From Stenotrophomonas maltophilia (GTDB taxonomy: Bacteria; Pseudomonadota; Gammaproteobacteria; Xanthomonadales; Xanthomonadaceae), in the NCBI GenBank assembly GCA_900113425.1, contig FOZF01000002.1, positions 62,001 through 126,000 on the forward strand: 64,000 nucleotides of DNA. The letters run 5' to 3'. The notes under the pieces were generated by a model that was not told the DNA's origin, did no database searches, and worked only from the letters and a program-made list of their open reading frames with translations. Shown here piece after piece: positions 30,163-37,853 of this stretch (positions are counted from its first letter, which is position 1; the number at the start of each line of letters is the position of its first letter). The position numbers and the translations under genes were made by a program.

Positions 30163-30912
30163 ATGGTCGCATTCGACGCCAATGAAGCGCTGACGCCATG
30201 CCGCGAGGGTCGCGGCATCGGGGCCATTCTGTTCGACCGCGAGCGCCTGCGGCAAGCCGACATCGGCCTGTTCTCTCCCCAGCACTGGGGCAGCCGGGCC
30301 CGGCCGGTGGGCGAGGGGGGCCGTGGCAGCGCCTGGTTCGTCGACGCGCCGTTCGGCCCCAGCGTGCTGCGCCACTACCTGCGCGGTGGCCTGGTGGCCA
30401 GGATCAGCCACGACCAGTACCTCTGGCGGGGCGCCGACCGGACCCGCAGTTTTGCCGAATTCCGGCTGATGCGGGCCCTGCGCGCGCTGAAGCTGCCGGT
30501 CCCCCGGCCGGTGGCGGCCTTCTACATGCGGCAGGGCATGCGCTACCGGGCGGCGATCCTGATGGAGCGGATCGAAGGGGTGCGTTCGCTGGCCGACCGC
30601 GCGCTGGTTGCCGGACGTGGCGCGCCGTGGGAGGAGACCGGTCGGCTGATCGCCCGCTTCCACCGTGCCGGCCTGGACCATGCCGACCTCAACGCGCACA
30701 ACATCCTGTTCGACAGCAACGGCCATGGCTGGCTGATCGACTTCGATCGTGGCGTCATCCGCATTCCGGCCACCGCGTGGCGGGAGCGCAACCTCAAGCG
30801 CCTGCTGCGCTCGTTGATCAAGCTGCGCGGCGAGCGCAGCGTAGAGGACGTGCAGAAGGATTACGCGCGGCTGCGCCGCGCCTATGACATGGCCTGGAAC
30901 CGGGGCACCTGA
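30163..30912 (+). CDS. kdkA: 3-deoxy-D-manno-octulosonic acid (Kdo) kinase
   Basis: Phosphorylates Kdo at O-4 of the LPS inner core. 249 residues with a small-kinase fold: catalytic loop [11 protein letters not shown] (D and N) and metal motif LIDFDRGVI. The N-terminal half [24 protein letters not shown] is typical of KdkA. The ATG at 30163 is chosen over an in-frame start at 30097, which would overlap the divergent GT9 gene. The stop overlaps the next start by one base. Confidence 0.9.
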   Translation: MVAFDANEALTPCREGRGIGAILFDRERLRQADIGLFSPQHWGSRARPVGEGGRGSAWFVDAPFGPSVLRHYLRGGLVARISHDQYLWRGADRTRSFAEFRLMRALRALKLPVPRPVAAFYMRQGMRYRAAILMERIEGVRSLADRALVAGRGAPWEETGRLIARFHRAGLDHADLNAHNILFDSNGHGWLIDFDRGVIRIPATAWRERNLKRLLRSLIKLRGERSVEDVQKDYARLRRAYDMAWNRGT

Positions 30913-31679
30913 TGAACTGGTCGCTGCGTTTCCTCGGCGTCGGCAATGCGTCGGCGGTCGAGTTGGGATCACCGATGTCGGTGATCGAGCGCGAAGGTCG
31001 CCCGTGGTTGACGATCGACTGTGGCGGGGAAGGCCTGACCGCCTTCAAGGCGCACTACGGGCACATGCCGCAGGCGCTGTTCGTCACGCACGTCCACCTG
31101 GACCATGTGGCCGGTTTCGAGCGGCTGTTCGTGGATACCTACTTCAACGCGCAGCGGCGTGGGAAGGTGCGTCTGTATGTGCCGGCCACCGTGGTGCCGT
31201 TGCTGCACAGGCGCATCGGTGATTACCCCAATGTGCTGGCCGAGGGCGGCGCCAATTTCTGGGATGCGTTCCAGCTGGTCGTGGTCGGCGACGCGTTCTG
31301 GCATGAGGGCGTGCGCCTGGAGGTGTTCCCGGCACGCCACCACTGGCCGGAGACCGCCTATGGGCTGCGCCTGCAGGGCGCGCTGACCTGGAGCGGTGAT
31401 ACCCGGCCGATCCCGGAGATGCTGGCACGGTACGCCAGTGACAACGAGCTGATCGCCCACGACTGCGGCCTGCACGGCAATCCATCGCATACCGGGGTCG
31501 ACGATCTGGAGCGCGAGTACAGCGCTGAGCTGCAGGCGCGGATGATGCTGTACCACTACGCCAGCGTGGCCGATGGTGCTGCGCTGGCCGCGCGCGGCCA
31601 CCGCGTGGCACAGCCGGGCCAGTGCGTGCCGCTGGCGACCCCGACCGCGCCGCATGTGCTGGCGCAGGATCCGCCGTGA
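30912..31679 (+). CDS. MBL-fold metallo-hydrolase
   Basis: 255 residues. Zinc-binding motif THVHLDHVAGF at 56-66, later HHWPETAYGLRL, WSGDTRPIPE (Asp ligand) and HDCGLHG/MLYHY; a ribonuclease-Z-like arrangement. Overlaps kdkA by one base and the next gene by four, so an operon kdkA-MBL-DUF4440. Substrate unknown. Confidence 0.85.
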   Translation: MNWSLRFLGVGNASAVELGSPMSVIEREGRPWLTIDCGGEGLTAFKAHYGHMPQALFVTHVHLDHVAGFERLFVDTYFNAQRRGKVRLYVPATVVPLLHRRIGDYPNVLAEGGANFWDAFQLVVVGDAFWHEGVRLEVFPARHHWPETAYGLRLQGALTWSGDTRPIPEMLARYASDNELIAHDCGLHGNPSHTGVDDLEREYSAELQARMMLYHYASVADGAALAARGHRVAQPGQCVPLATPTAPHVLAQDPP

Positions 31680-32065
31680 ATACCTCTGGCCAGCCTGCCG
31701 ACGCGGCGCTGGCGGCCGAGCTGGAACATCTGGAACGCGCGCTGCACACCCCGCAGGTGCGCGGTGATCGCGCGCGGCTGTCGGAACTGCTGGATGAGGA
31801 TTTCAGCGAAATCGGCAGCTCCGGCCAGTGCTACAGCCGTGCGGCTGCGCTGGCGGAGATTCCGCTGGAGCGGGCGCGGGTGCAGATCGAATCAGAGCAG
31901 TACGCGGTCTCGTTGCTGACACTGGACCTGGCCCAGGTGCGTTATCGCAGCCGCTACCACCTGGATGGCCAGCCGCAACGCTGGGTGCTGCGCAGTTCGT
32001 TGTGGCGCAGGCACGCGCAGGGATGGCGGGTGGTATTCCATCAAGGGACGCCCGAAGCACGGTAG
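31676..32065 (+). CDS. DUF4440 / NTF2-like protein
   Basis: 129 residues from GTG 31676, which overlaps the preceding stop (GTGA). ALAAELEHLERALHTP...LSELLDEDFSEIGSSGQCYSRAAAL and a C-terminal LRSSLWRRHAQGWRVVFHQGT are the cone-shaped NTF2-like DUF4440 pattern. Such proteins bind or isomerise small ligands; no specific role is evident. Confidence 0.82.
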   Translation: MNTSGQPADAALAAELEHLERALHTPQVRGDRARLSELLDEDFSEIGSSGQCYSRAAALAEIPLERARVQIESEQYAVSLLTLDLAQVRYRSRYHLDGQPQRWVLRSSLWRRHAQGWRVVFHQGTPEAR

Positions 32066-32084
32066 CGCCGGGCCACGCCCGGCG
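32062..32084 (-). repeat. SMAG REP palindrome
   Basis: GTAGCGCCGGGCCACGCCCGGCG begins inside the stop codon of the DUF4440 gene; it probably forms the operon's 3' end. Confidence 0.8.
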
Positions 32085-32138
32085 AGGGGGCCAGCCAGGG
32101 TTGGCCTCCACCAGAGCGCAGCACTGCCAGAAAGGCGA

Positions 32139-32242
32139 TGGCCCCGCCGGCTGACCTCGGCGCCCGCGTCGATCGATACCGTTGCTGCCTTCCGGCCCTG
32201 GCGGGGTTTTCGACCTAGCGTCGCGAGGGGCCGACGGGGCCA
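32139..32242 (-). ncRNA. ffs: Signal recognition particle RNA, 4.5S (bacterial small SRP)
   Basis: Minus-strand hairpin RNA of about 104 nt that joins Ffh in SRP. The apical conserved motif reads CAGGGCCGGAAGGCAGCAAC, including the GGAA tetraloop and asymmetric loop. The ends TGGCCCCGTCGGC (32242 to 32230) and GCCGGCGGGGCCA (32151 to 32139) pair over 13 positions with one wobble. Upstream on the minus strand (32243-32400) is GC-rich sequence with a hairpin at 32257-32274 and a TAGAAT -10-like box near 32359; exact ends unknown. Confidence 0.9.
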
Positions 32243-32463
32243 CCATAGAGACGTTGGCCGCCTGGAGGCGGCCCGTTCACGGATCAGGGGAAGCAGCGCG
32301 GGGTGCGCCGGAGACCACAGCCGGACTGCGCATCGGCTGGCCGATGGCAGGCGCGCATTCTAGCGCAGGCATGCGGATCGGCGCCAGCGCCATGCGCTGA
32401 ATCCGCTGTAACCCGCGACGCGTGGTCGCGGCCGGGCGGCGCGGGCGTTGCTAGAATCCCGGG

Positions 32464-32537
32464 CCAGGAGGAACGACCTCCCCCGCATCGGGAATCAATG
32501 ACCAGGACGGCCTGGCCCTGCCAAGAGGAGGGCCGTC
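32464..32537 (+). ncRNA. Guanidine-II (mini-ykkC) riboswitch
   Basis: Two small hairpins with ACGR loops, the defining pattern of guanidine-II: GGAGG-aACGA-CCTCC at 32467-32481 and CCAGG-ACGG-CCTGG at 32502-32515, 20 nt apart, directly before a Gdx gene. The ribosome site GAGGAG (32525-32530) can be masked by GGCCCT (32514-32519) pairing with AGGGCC (32529-32534), which competes with hairpin 2. Guanidinium binding would therefore expose the ribosome site (ON switch). A TAGAAT -10-like box at 32452-32457 places the RNA start near 32464. Confidence 0.85.
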
Positions 32538-32855
32538 ATGGCCTGGATCTATCTGTTGTTCGCTGGCCTGCTGGAAATCGTCTGGGCCGTGTCGATGAAG
32601 CAATCGGAGGGCTTCACCAAGCTCACTCCCACCCTGGTCACCCTCGCTGGCATGATCGCCAGTTTCTGGCTGCTGGCGGTGGCCATGCGCAGCCTGCCGC
32701 TGGGAACGGCTTACACGATCTGGACCGGCATCGGTGCGGTCGGCGCCTTCGTGGTCGGCATCGTGTTCCTGGGTGAACAGGTCAGCCCGATGCGGATCGG
32801 CGCGGCGATGCTGATCGTGTCGGGGCTGGTGCTGATGAAGCTGTCCAGCAGTTGA
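32538..32855 (+). CDS. gdx: Guanidinium/H+ antiporter Gdx (SMR family, formerly SugE)
   Basis: 105-residue inner-membrane protein of four helices working as a dual-topology dimer. Essential E13 in FAGLLEIVWAVSMKQS, the Gdx-type helix 1, and TAYTIWTGIGAVGAFVVGIVF. These motifs fit the guanidinium exporter branch rather than multidrug EmrE. The ATG at 32538 follows GAGGAG. The guanidine-II leader gives direct support for the substrate. Confidence 0.94.
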   Translation: MAWIYLLFAGLLEIVWAVSMKQSEGFTKLTPTLVTLAGMIASFWLLAVAMRSLPLGTAYTIWTGIGAVGAFVVGIVFLGEQVSPMRIGAAMLIVSGLVLMKLSSS

Positions 32856-32900
32856 GGTTGGGGGGCGATCCCGGTGCGAGTACCGGCAGATGCATTGAAC

Positions 32901-33233
32901 TTAGTTCCAGATCACGATAGTTCCATCTGGACTATTCAGCTGCATCGCCTCTGGGCCAGAGTAGCCGTCGTCACTCAAGTCGACTGTGAGTGTGACCCCT
33001 CTAGAAAACTGCGCAACCATTGTCTCGTGATCGAACCGGCAATCCTCCAGCACCAAGCTCAGCGTTGAGGGCGGAGCGTTCTCCGCAATGCCATCGCCAA
33101 GGAGGCTGAAAGAGTTGTAGATATGCAGCTGCCAGCCATCGTGAGCACCTATCGTGGCCATGCCATCCTTGATCGCCAGTGTCACATTTTTCCCGATCAA
33201 AGGCCGGAGGGCTTCCGCGTGGTGCTCGATCAT
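32901..33233 (-). CDS. Small hypothetical protein, likely immunity partner of the RHS gene
   Basis: 110 residues, no signal peptide, mixed alpha/beta, ending GPEAMQLNSPDGTIVIWN. No family recognised with confidence. Its start lies 8 bp after the restored RHS toxin stop (33242), the usual place for an immunity gene of a polymorphic toxin. GC is lower than in the flanking core genes. The immunity role is inference from position. Confidence 0.6.
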   Translation of the reverse strand: MIEHHAEALRPLIGKNVTLAIKDGMATIGAHDGWQLHIYNSFSLLGDGIAENAPPSTLSLVLEDCRFDHETMVAQFSRGVTLTVDLSDDGYSGPEAMQLNSPDGTIVIWN

Positions 33234-33241
33234 GTTCAGGC

Positions 33242-34200
33242 CTATCTGACTGGGAAGTGAGACTTCGAATTAGGTAGTGTTTTCCCGGAGAGCGGATCTA
33301 CGCCTTGCTTTCCAGCATTCTCGTACTTGATATAGCCAGCTGGATATCCAGGACTGTTTCCCCTGGGAGGGGTTGGGTCCATCATCCGCATGGTGGCTAC
33401 CTGCCCATTACTGCCTCCGGCACCCCCAGTAAATGCGACGCCGGTCTGTTTCCCTGCGGGGTTGATGACCGGAGTTGGTCCGCTCGCCCCTGTGGGTACC
33501 GGAAATGCTGTTCCGTTCGACGAGACGACATAGCTCAGGCCAGAAGGTGTCGCCGGGACAGCGGCAGGAGTTGGCGCAGAGGCGCTGCAGGTGCCGGTGC
33601 TGGCAGCGCGAGTGGTTGCGCCGAATTAATGGAGCCAGACATCGCCGATGCAGCAGCAGGCCCAACAACTGGCGTTGCGCGCACAATCGCTGTTGTAATC
33701 GCAAGTGCTGCGGGGCCGAACGTATCATATGCAGAGGGTGAGCTCGCCACAGAGTCGGCATGTCTCTCCGCCGCCCGTTCCTGGCGACCGTCAGGATCGA
33801 CGAATCTATAGGGATTGCCCGCAGCGTATCGATAGCGGTTGAAGGCGGAGCCCGGTTTGCCGTTTGGTGAGACGGGATCTACAGAGAGAAAGAGTCCCAG
33901 CTGGGGATCGTAGTAGCGCTGCTGCATGTAGCTCAGCCCCGTGGCAGCATCGCTCACGTGCCCCGTGTAGCCAGGCCCATCCTTAACCGGTCCGTCCACG
34001 ACTCCCCCGTAGGGCTCGTAGTCGTACCGTTTGATCACCTTGCCAGCTTCATCGGTTTCGGCAACGACCGAGCCAAGGGCATCGGTGTGGATGTAGGTGA
34101 CCGTCTGAGCAGTTGCGATGAGCGGCAGTGCCAGGCCCACCAACAGCAGCCAGCAGAGCCAAGCGCCGAAGACGCTCAGCTTGCCGAAATACGTTCTCAT
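33242..34200 (-). pseudogene. Mini-RHS protein with frameshifted C-terminal toxin-like domain
   Basis: From ATG 34200: a signal peptide (SVFGAWLCWLLLVGLALPLIATAQ), then one RHS core block: YIHTDALGSVVAETDEAG, YDYEPYGG, MQQRYYDPQLGLFLSVDPV, NRYRYAAGNPYRFVDPDGR. The frame then passes a Pro/Ala stretch and stops at 33535. Another minus frame continues without a stop as PTPAAVPATPSGLSYVVSSN and onward to a TAG at 33242, reading like a genuine RHS C-terminal domain. One base is therefore missing (or two extra) between about 33545 and 33640. Could be decay, phase variation or a sequence error. Confidence 0.75.
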
Positions 34201-34352
34201 CCCCTTTCGGCGGGCCGACGCGCGGCACGCCATTCCCCCGAGCCGTTCCATCCTTCCAATCCCTGAAAGAGCCTTTCGGCAGGACCCCGTCTTCATATCA
34301 CAGTCCCTGACGGCTTGACGATCAGAGTCGGCGCAAGAGGCAGGCGGGCAAG

Positions 34353-34378
34353 AAAAAAGCCCCTGAAATCAGGGGCTT
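34353..34378 (-). terminator. Native tRNA-Ser terminator left at the island edge
   Basis: AAGCCCCTGA/TCAGGGGCTT hairpin with a T-tract on the minus strand, 12 bp from the att repeat. It was presumably the original terminator of tRNA-Ser(GGA) before the island inserted. Confidence 0.8.
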
Positions 34379-34389
34379 AGTTCGCAACT

Positions 34390-34407
34390 TGGCGGAGAGA
34401 GGGGGAT
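34390..34407. other. Left attachment repeat of the genomic island
   Basis: TGGCGGAGAGAGGGGGAT, identical to 54804-54821, the 3' end of tRNA-Ser(GGA). The match stops at 34408 and 34389. It marks the left junction. Confidence 0.85.
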
Positions 34408-34460
34408 CGGATCAACCCGACCCTAACCCCTTGACCCTAAAGCAGATCGCAAACCGGACA

Positions 34461-34480
34461 TGTGTCCTGTGTTGTGTCCC
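34461..34480. other. Putative integrase arm-type site, left end
   Basis: Two TGTGTCC motifs with a 12-bp period, 53 bp inside the left att core. The same pair occurs at 54727-54746, 57 bp inside the right core. Confidence 0.55.
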
Positions 34481-34550
34481 ACGATTGTAGATCAGGTAGT
34501 CCAGTTGATGCTTTGATTTGAGTAGTTCTTTGCGGTCTTTAACGCTTAGA

Positions 34551-35447
34551 TCACCAACCAGCACTGCTCTTCCAGTTCAGTGGAAATCCAAGCTCAGCAA
34601 GCGCAACGCTGGGATACTGGGCAAACAGGTGCTCGATGTCGGGTTTCCAAGTATTCGGCAGGCCTGTTTGATTCAGCAGGTAGCTGACCACCGTAGCGAT
34701 CGCAAAGAAGGACTTCTGGTCACTGAACTTGATGTTCATTGCCTTGTAGTTTGCTGGTGCTACTTGGATTTTTGTCCTGAGCAACTGGCCGTGATGTGCT
34801 GCGATATTTCGGGCGACGGTCAGGGCATGAATCCAGGATTCAAAAACCTCTGACTTATCGACGCCAAACTTTTTCGCAATCCCCTTCTTATCCACTGGGT
34901 CACGTAGGATTGCGTAAGTCCTTGACCAAAGTCCAAATGTCACACATTCGCTCACGGACCAGCTTGGGGGCAAATATGGTTCATCGTGCTTGTCGAAGTA
35001 GTGCTTAACAAAGCGCTTCTCGTGTGAGCGATGGACCTCATCTTCGATCTTCTTAATCAGTTGCCCCATGCCCCAAGATCGATTGGGCTTGAAGACTCCT
35101 GGAGTAAGAAACCAATGTGGTGAATGCTTAAGGCTCAAATAGTTCGCCATCACGGTTCGGATGGCCACCTCAAGCCGATCGATAGCTGAGATGGTTAGCG
35201 TCCTTAAGCTACGATCAAACTCATATCGGACCGCAATGTCTTCAAAGCGTAGGCCCGGAGGAAATTTTTTAGTGGTCGGGTCCACAAAGTGGAACCAGTA
35301 GCCCTTGAGTCGATATCCCCCAACGCAGGTGAGATATGCGAGGGCGGTTTGTTCGTAAGCCGTGGTGCAATCAAGACCTGCGAGCCTCAGCTTCGCCAAT
35401 AGTTGTTCTGGAGTGGCTGCGGTCTTACTGAAGGTTGTCTTGTTCAC
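34551..35447 (-). CDS. Abi_2 (AbiD/AbiF-type) abortive infection protein, HEPN domain
   Basis: 298 residues from GTG 35447. N-terminal part FSKTAATPEQLLAKLRLAGL and YLTCVGGYRLKGYWF match the Abi_2 start; the centre has YEFDRSLRTLTISAIDRLEVAIRT; the C-terminal half holds a HEPN motif R213-x4-H218 (VARNIAAHHGQ), typical of RNA-cleaving HEPN toxins. A longer ATG frame from 35552 runs through the structured RNA and is unlikely. Lower GC and different codon use from core genes. First gene inside the island's left end. AbiF-type proteins are reported to associate with a non-coding RNA, and one lies immediately upstream. Confidence 0.85.
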   Translation of the reverse strand: MNKTTFSKTAATPEQLLAKLRLAGLDCTTAYEQTALAYLTCVGGYRLKGYWFHFVDPTTKKFPPGLRFEDIAVRYEFDRSLRTLTISAIDRLEVAIRTVMANYLSLKHSPHWFLTPGVFKPNRSWGMGQLIKKIEDEVHRSHEKRFVKHYFDKHDEPYLPPSWSVSECVTFGLWSRTYAILRDPVDKKGIAKKFGVDKSEVFESWIHALTVARNIAAHHGQLLRTKIQVAPANYKAMNIKFSDQKSFFAIATVVSYLLNQTGLPNTWKPDIEHLFAQYPSVALAELGFPLNWKSSAGW

Positions 35448-35461
35448 CGGCAAATTCCGGG

Positions 35462-35536
35462 CAAAATAAAACCCGCCTTTTGCACGTCTGCTTTCGCAGA
35501 ACCTTGGCCGAGACCAAGACGTGTGGCGGGTGCGTT
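35462..35536 (-). ncRNA. Structured RNA upstream of the Abi_2 gene
   Basis: About 75 nt. The closing helix CCCGCC (35530-35525) pairs with GGCGGG (35477-35472). Inside, CACGT (35523-35519) pairs with ACGTG (35487-35483), enclosing a TTGG/CCAA hairpin and a CTGC-GAAA-GCAG hairpin. The closing arm is followed by TTTTATTTT, as in an intrinsic terminator. Promoter-like boxes start it (35543-35571), and the Abi_2 GTG follows 14 nt downstream. It resembles the RNAs reported beside AbiF genes; no covariance check was possible. Confidence 0.7.
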
Positions 35537-35542
35537 GAGATA

Positions 35543-35571
35543 AGGCTAGCAAAGCGCGGTGGACTAGTCAA
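35543..35571 (-). promoter_or_regulatory. Sigma-70 promoter for the Abi_2-associated RNA
   Basis: On the minus strand TTGACT (35571-35566), 17-bp spacer, TAGCCT (35548-35543). The predicted start is near 35536, 5-6 nt before the RNA's first helix. Confidence 0.65.
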
Positions 35572-35693
35572 CAGGTGCGTTGTCTTTCGGCTCGATAGAA
35601 TCTTAAGTTGTTGATATTTAATTGAAATGTCGAGCTTGGCTGCTGCTCAGGTCACCGACCTCGGCCGATGACGCCTAGAGGACGCAGGATACA

Positions 35694-36032
35694 TCAGGGG
35701 CTGAGTTGCGCGTAGAGCACGAACAGCAGCATCGGCAGCCCGCTCAGGACAGCGAAGGCTCCAGCAGCGCTCATCAAGGTCAGGACGGTCATGGCCCACC
35801 ACTGCCACCAGGCGAACCCCTTATCCCTGGCCTGAGCCACTCGAGCTTCGGCCGGGTAGAGGTGTCCTACCTTCCGTGTTCCTCGCCGGGCCATAAGCGG
35901 CCCGACGACGAACCCGAAAGGTCCCAGGAAGAGCAAGGTTCCCGAATACCACCAGAAAAATCTGTCGCGGGGTGTCAGCAACTTCCGCCGGGTGGGTTTG
36001 CCCTGGTCAAGCAGGGGAGGGGGCGCGCTCAT
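35694..36032 (-). CDS. Hypothetical two-helix membrane protein
   Basis: 112 residues; hydrophobic helices at about 26-47 (FFWWYSGTLLFLGPFGFVVGP) and 76-108, separated by a basic loop. No family recognised. Overlaps the upstream lipoprotein gene by ATGA, so both are translated together; likely island maintenance or transfer-associated envelope proteins. Confidence 0.7.
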   Translation of the reverse strand: MSAPPPLLDQGKPTRRKLLTPRDRFFWWYSGTLLFLGPFGFVVGPLMARRGTRKVGHLYPAEARVAQARDKGFAWWQWWAMTVLTLMSAAGAFAVLSGLPMLLFVLYAQLSP

Positions 36033-36340
36033 TTGGCGTAGGCCCTCCAGCTCCCTGACTCCTTCGCATACCTAAGGTTCTTGCTGACCGGAATGGGCAC
36101 CTGACGGCCGCCGATATCGATGGAGACTTTCCCCTTGGTGTCGCAGCGGTAGCCCTCCACGTCTTGGGCCTCGACGCATCCGGTCAGTTCGAAGTCGCGG
36201 ATGTCGCCGACCCGTCCAGCCCCGCTTTCCTCCAGAAGGGTGGCGAGTGCCCTTTCGGCCTCGTTAGTAGACGGCGGGCCGCCGCAAGCAGAGAGGGTCA
36301 GTGCAACGGCCAAGCCGGCCAGGGGAAACCTTGCGTTCAT
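36029..36340 (-). CDS. Hypothetical lipoprotein
   Basis: 103 residues with signal peptide and lipobox LTLSAC (Cys19). The mature part has two further cysteines (LTGCVEAQDVEGYRCDTKG) that may form a disulfide, and a beta-rich C-terminus. No family recognised. Middle gene of a minus-strand set with 36409-37185 (68-bp gap) and the membrane protein (4-bp overlap). Confidence 0.75.
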   Translation of the reverse strand: MNARFPLAGLAVALTLSACGGPPSTNEAERALATLLEESGAGRVGDIRDFELTGCVEAQDVEGYRCDTKGKVSIDIGGRQVPIPVSKNLRYAKESGSWRAYAK

Positions 36341-36408
36341 GGGTCAATCCTTGAGGATGATGATGGGGCGGCGGTAGGCCGCCCCGGACGGGTAGAGAAA
36401 GAGAGGGC

Positions 36409-37185
36409 TTACCGGTCTCGATTGCCTTCCGGCTTGAACCCCGCAATCCACATCCGACTGTCCTTGAACGGGGTCAGCATCCCCGACGCGCCCGGGTGCA
36501 GGTCAGCGGTCTGGATGAACCCAGAAACCCACGCCACCCTCAGGGCCACGTCGACCGCCTTGTCCGAAACGCCAGGGCGGCTGACGTTGACGACAAACGG
36601 TTGGGCGGGCGGGTTAGGACCGGTAGACCGGCTGGCCCCGGTATTGGCCTTGTTGGACGGCACCCGAACGCCGGTGAGGCTGTCGCGGCCTTTCCAGAGC
36701 GCCGCCGTGTTGAGCTCAGCCATGTCGCCCAGGTCGTCGGTCTCCGTCAGGGCTGCATTGGCGCAGGTCTGGAAGACCTCCGTCGTAGACGAGGTGGCGC
36801 TGGTCCAGATTTTTGCCTCGACGGTCCAGCAAGGCAGGGACGCCCCCCATTCCTGGAACGTCAACGCCACGCGGGGCCAGTCCAGCCGGCCTTGTTGTGC
36901 GAGCTGGTGGTTATCGGATTTGAACAGCCCCCGGATCTTTCCGGCCCCGCTGACCGGGGTGTAGATCGCTTCATTGCCGGCAGACTGAGTTCCGCTGGCC
37001 CCGGTGGGCTTCACTCCAATCATCTGGCCGCCAGCATCTTTCAGGCTCTTGCCCAGCTGTCGAAAGAAGCCCGGCTTCTCTGACTCCGGGTTGGACTGGC
37101 TGGCTTCTTGGGCGGAAGCGACGTGGGCACTCAACAGCAGCGTGGCCGCCAAGGCGGTGGCCATCCTTGTCTGGTTCTTCTTCAT
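36409..37185 (-). CDS. Hypothetical secreted protein
   Basis: 258 residues; clear signal peptide (MATALAATLLLSAHVASAQ), mature part without membrane segments and with two cysteines (SLPCWTVEAK, FQTCANA). No known domain recognised. First gene of the three-gene minus-strand envelope set, divergent from an XRE regulator that probably controls it. Confidence 0.72.
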   Translation of the reverse strand: MKKNQTRMATALAATLLLSAHVASAQEASQSNPESEKPGFFRQLGKSLKDAGGQMIGVKPTGASGTQSAGNEAIYTPVSGAGKIRGLFKSDNHQLAQQGRLDWPRVALTFQEWGASLPCWTVEAKIWTSATSSTTEVFQTCANAALTETDDLGDMAELNTAALWKGRDSLTGVRVPSNKANTGASRSTGPNPPAQPFVVNVSRPGVSDKAVDVALRVAWVSGFIQTADLHPGASGMLTPFKDSRMWIAGFKPEGNRDR

Positions 37186-37228
37186 GAAAACCCCTGTGGT
37201 TAGTCGGGAGGGTGCTACATTTCATGAA
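37181..37228. promoter_or_regulatory. Paired TTCATGAA palindromes at a divergent promoter
   Basis: TTCATGAA at 37181-37188 and 37221-37228, centres exactly 40 bp apart, between the secreted-protein gene and the XRE regulator; the first covers the start codon of the former. Candidate operators for the XRE protein. Confidence 0.45.
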
Positions 37229-37237
37229 GAGTCTGCC

Positions 37238-37630
37238 ATGCAACGAGGGACCGCGTCATGCTGTCTACCCAAGTTTTCAACATCCGTTCACTTGCCCAGC
37301 ACCTCCGCCCGCTCTTTGTTCGCCGCCCGCCTCAAGCAGGCCAGGGAGCTGCGCGGCATCGCCAGCCAGCGAGCGCTGGGGGTTCTGATGGGGCTTGATA
37401 AGAAGCTGGCCAGTAGCCGGGTTAACAGATACGAGACCGAGGTCAGTGGTATTGACCTGGATGGACTGGGGAAGCTGGCCGACGTGCTGGGCTTGCCGAT
37501 GGCTTATTTGGTTGCCGAAGATGAGGTCATTGCGGACGCCATTTTGGCTCTGTCCCGGATGAGCCGTAAGGAGCGAGTGCGCGCCCTGCGAGCACTGATT
37601 GAAGCGCCCGCTCCGTCAACCCAAGACTGA
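37238..37630 (+). CDS. XRE-family helix-turn-helix regulator
   Basis: 130 residues. HTH region FAARLKQARELRGIASQRALGVLMG...SRVNRYETEVSGIDLDGLGKLADVLGLPMAYLVAEDE follows the Cro/CI fold, with the recognition helix unusually containing LDKKLASSRVNRYE. A C-terminal helix probably dimerises. Divergent from the envelope gene set; likely its repressor. The start at 37238 is chosen because it clears the divergent gene; an internal start is possible. Confidence 0.8.
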   Translation: MQRGTASCCLPKFSTSVHLPSTSARSLFAARLKQARELRGIASQRALGVLMGLDKKLASSRVNRYETEVSGIDLDGLGKLADVLGLPMAYLVAEDEVIADAILALSRMSRKERVRALRALIEAPAPSTQD

Positions 37631-37663
37631 CCTAGAGGCGCAAGAAGCTGTCTAGCCACGACC

Positions 37664-37712
37664 AACATGGTTCACGGGAGCGGCCAAGACGCGCCTTCTC
37701 ATGAACCATGTT
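37664..37712. repeat. 11-bp inverted repeat after the XRE gene
   Basis: AACATGGTTCA (37664-37674) and TGAACCATGTT (37702-37712), perfect arms, 27-bp centre. No T-tract. It contains TTCA/TGAA half-sites like those at the divergent promoter, so it may be another operator. Confidence 0.5.
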
Positions 37713-37853
37713 GAATGCGCTATCGTGAGGCCATGAATCCTTTAATATCAATAACTTGTAGTGAATTTTTGGCTTTGAAATGGTGTAGCTCTATCTAGAT
37801 ACTGTTGTTGAGGATGAGAAAAACTTCCAGCATCGATCTCCGAGCGGCAAGTT

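Noticed and set aside
32143-32363. Small open frames around 32.2 kb
   Set aside because: They overlap the SRP RNA gene and its GC-rich flank; no coding character.
35448-35552. N-terminal extension of the Abi_2 protein
   Set aside because: The frame covers the structured RNA and reads as Arg/Ser-rich noise; family similarity starts after 35447.
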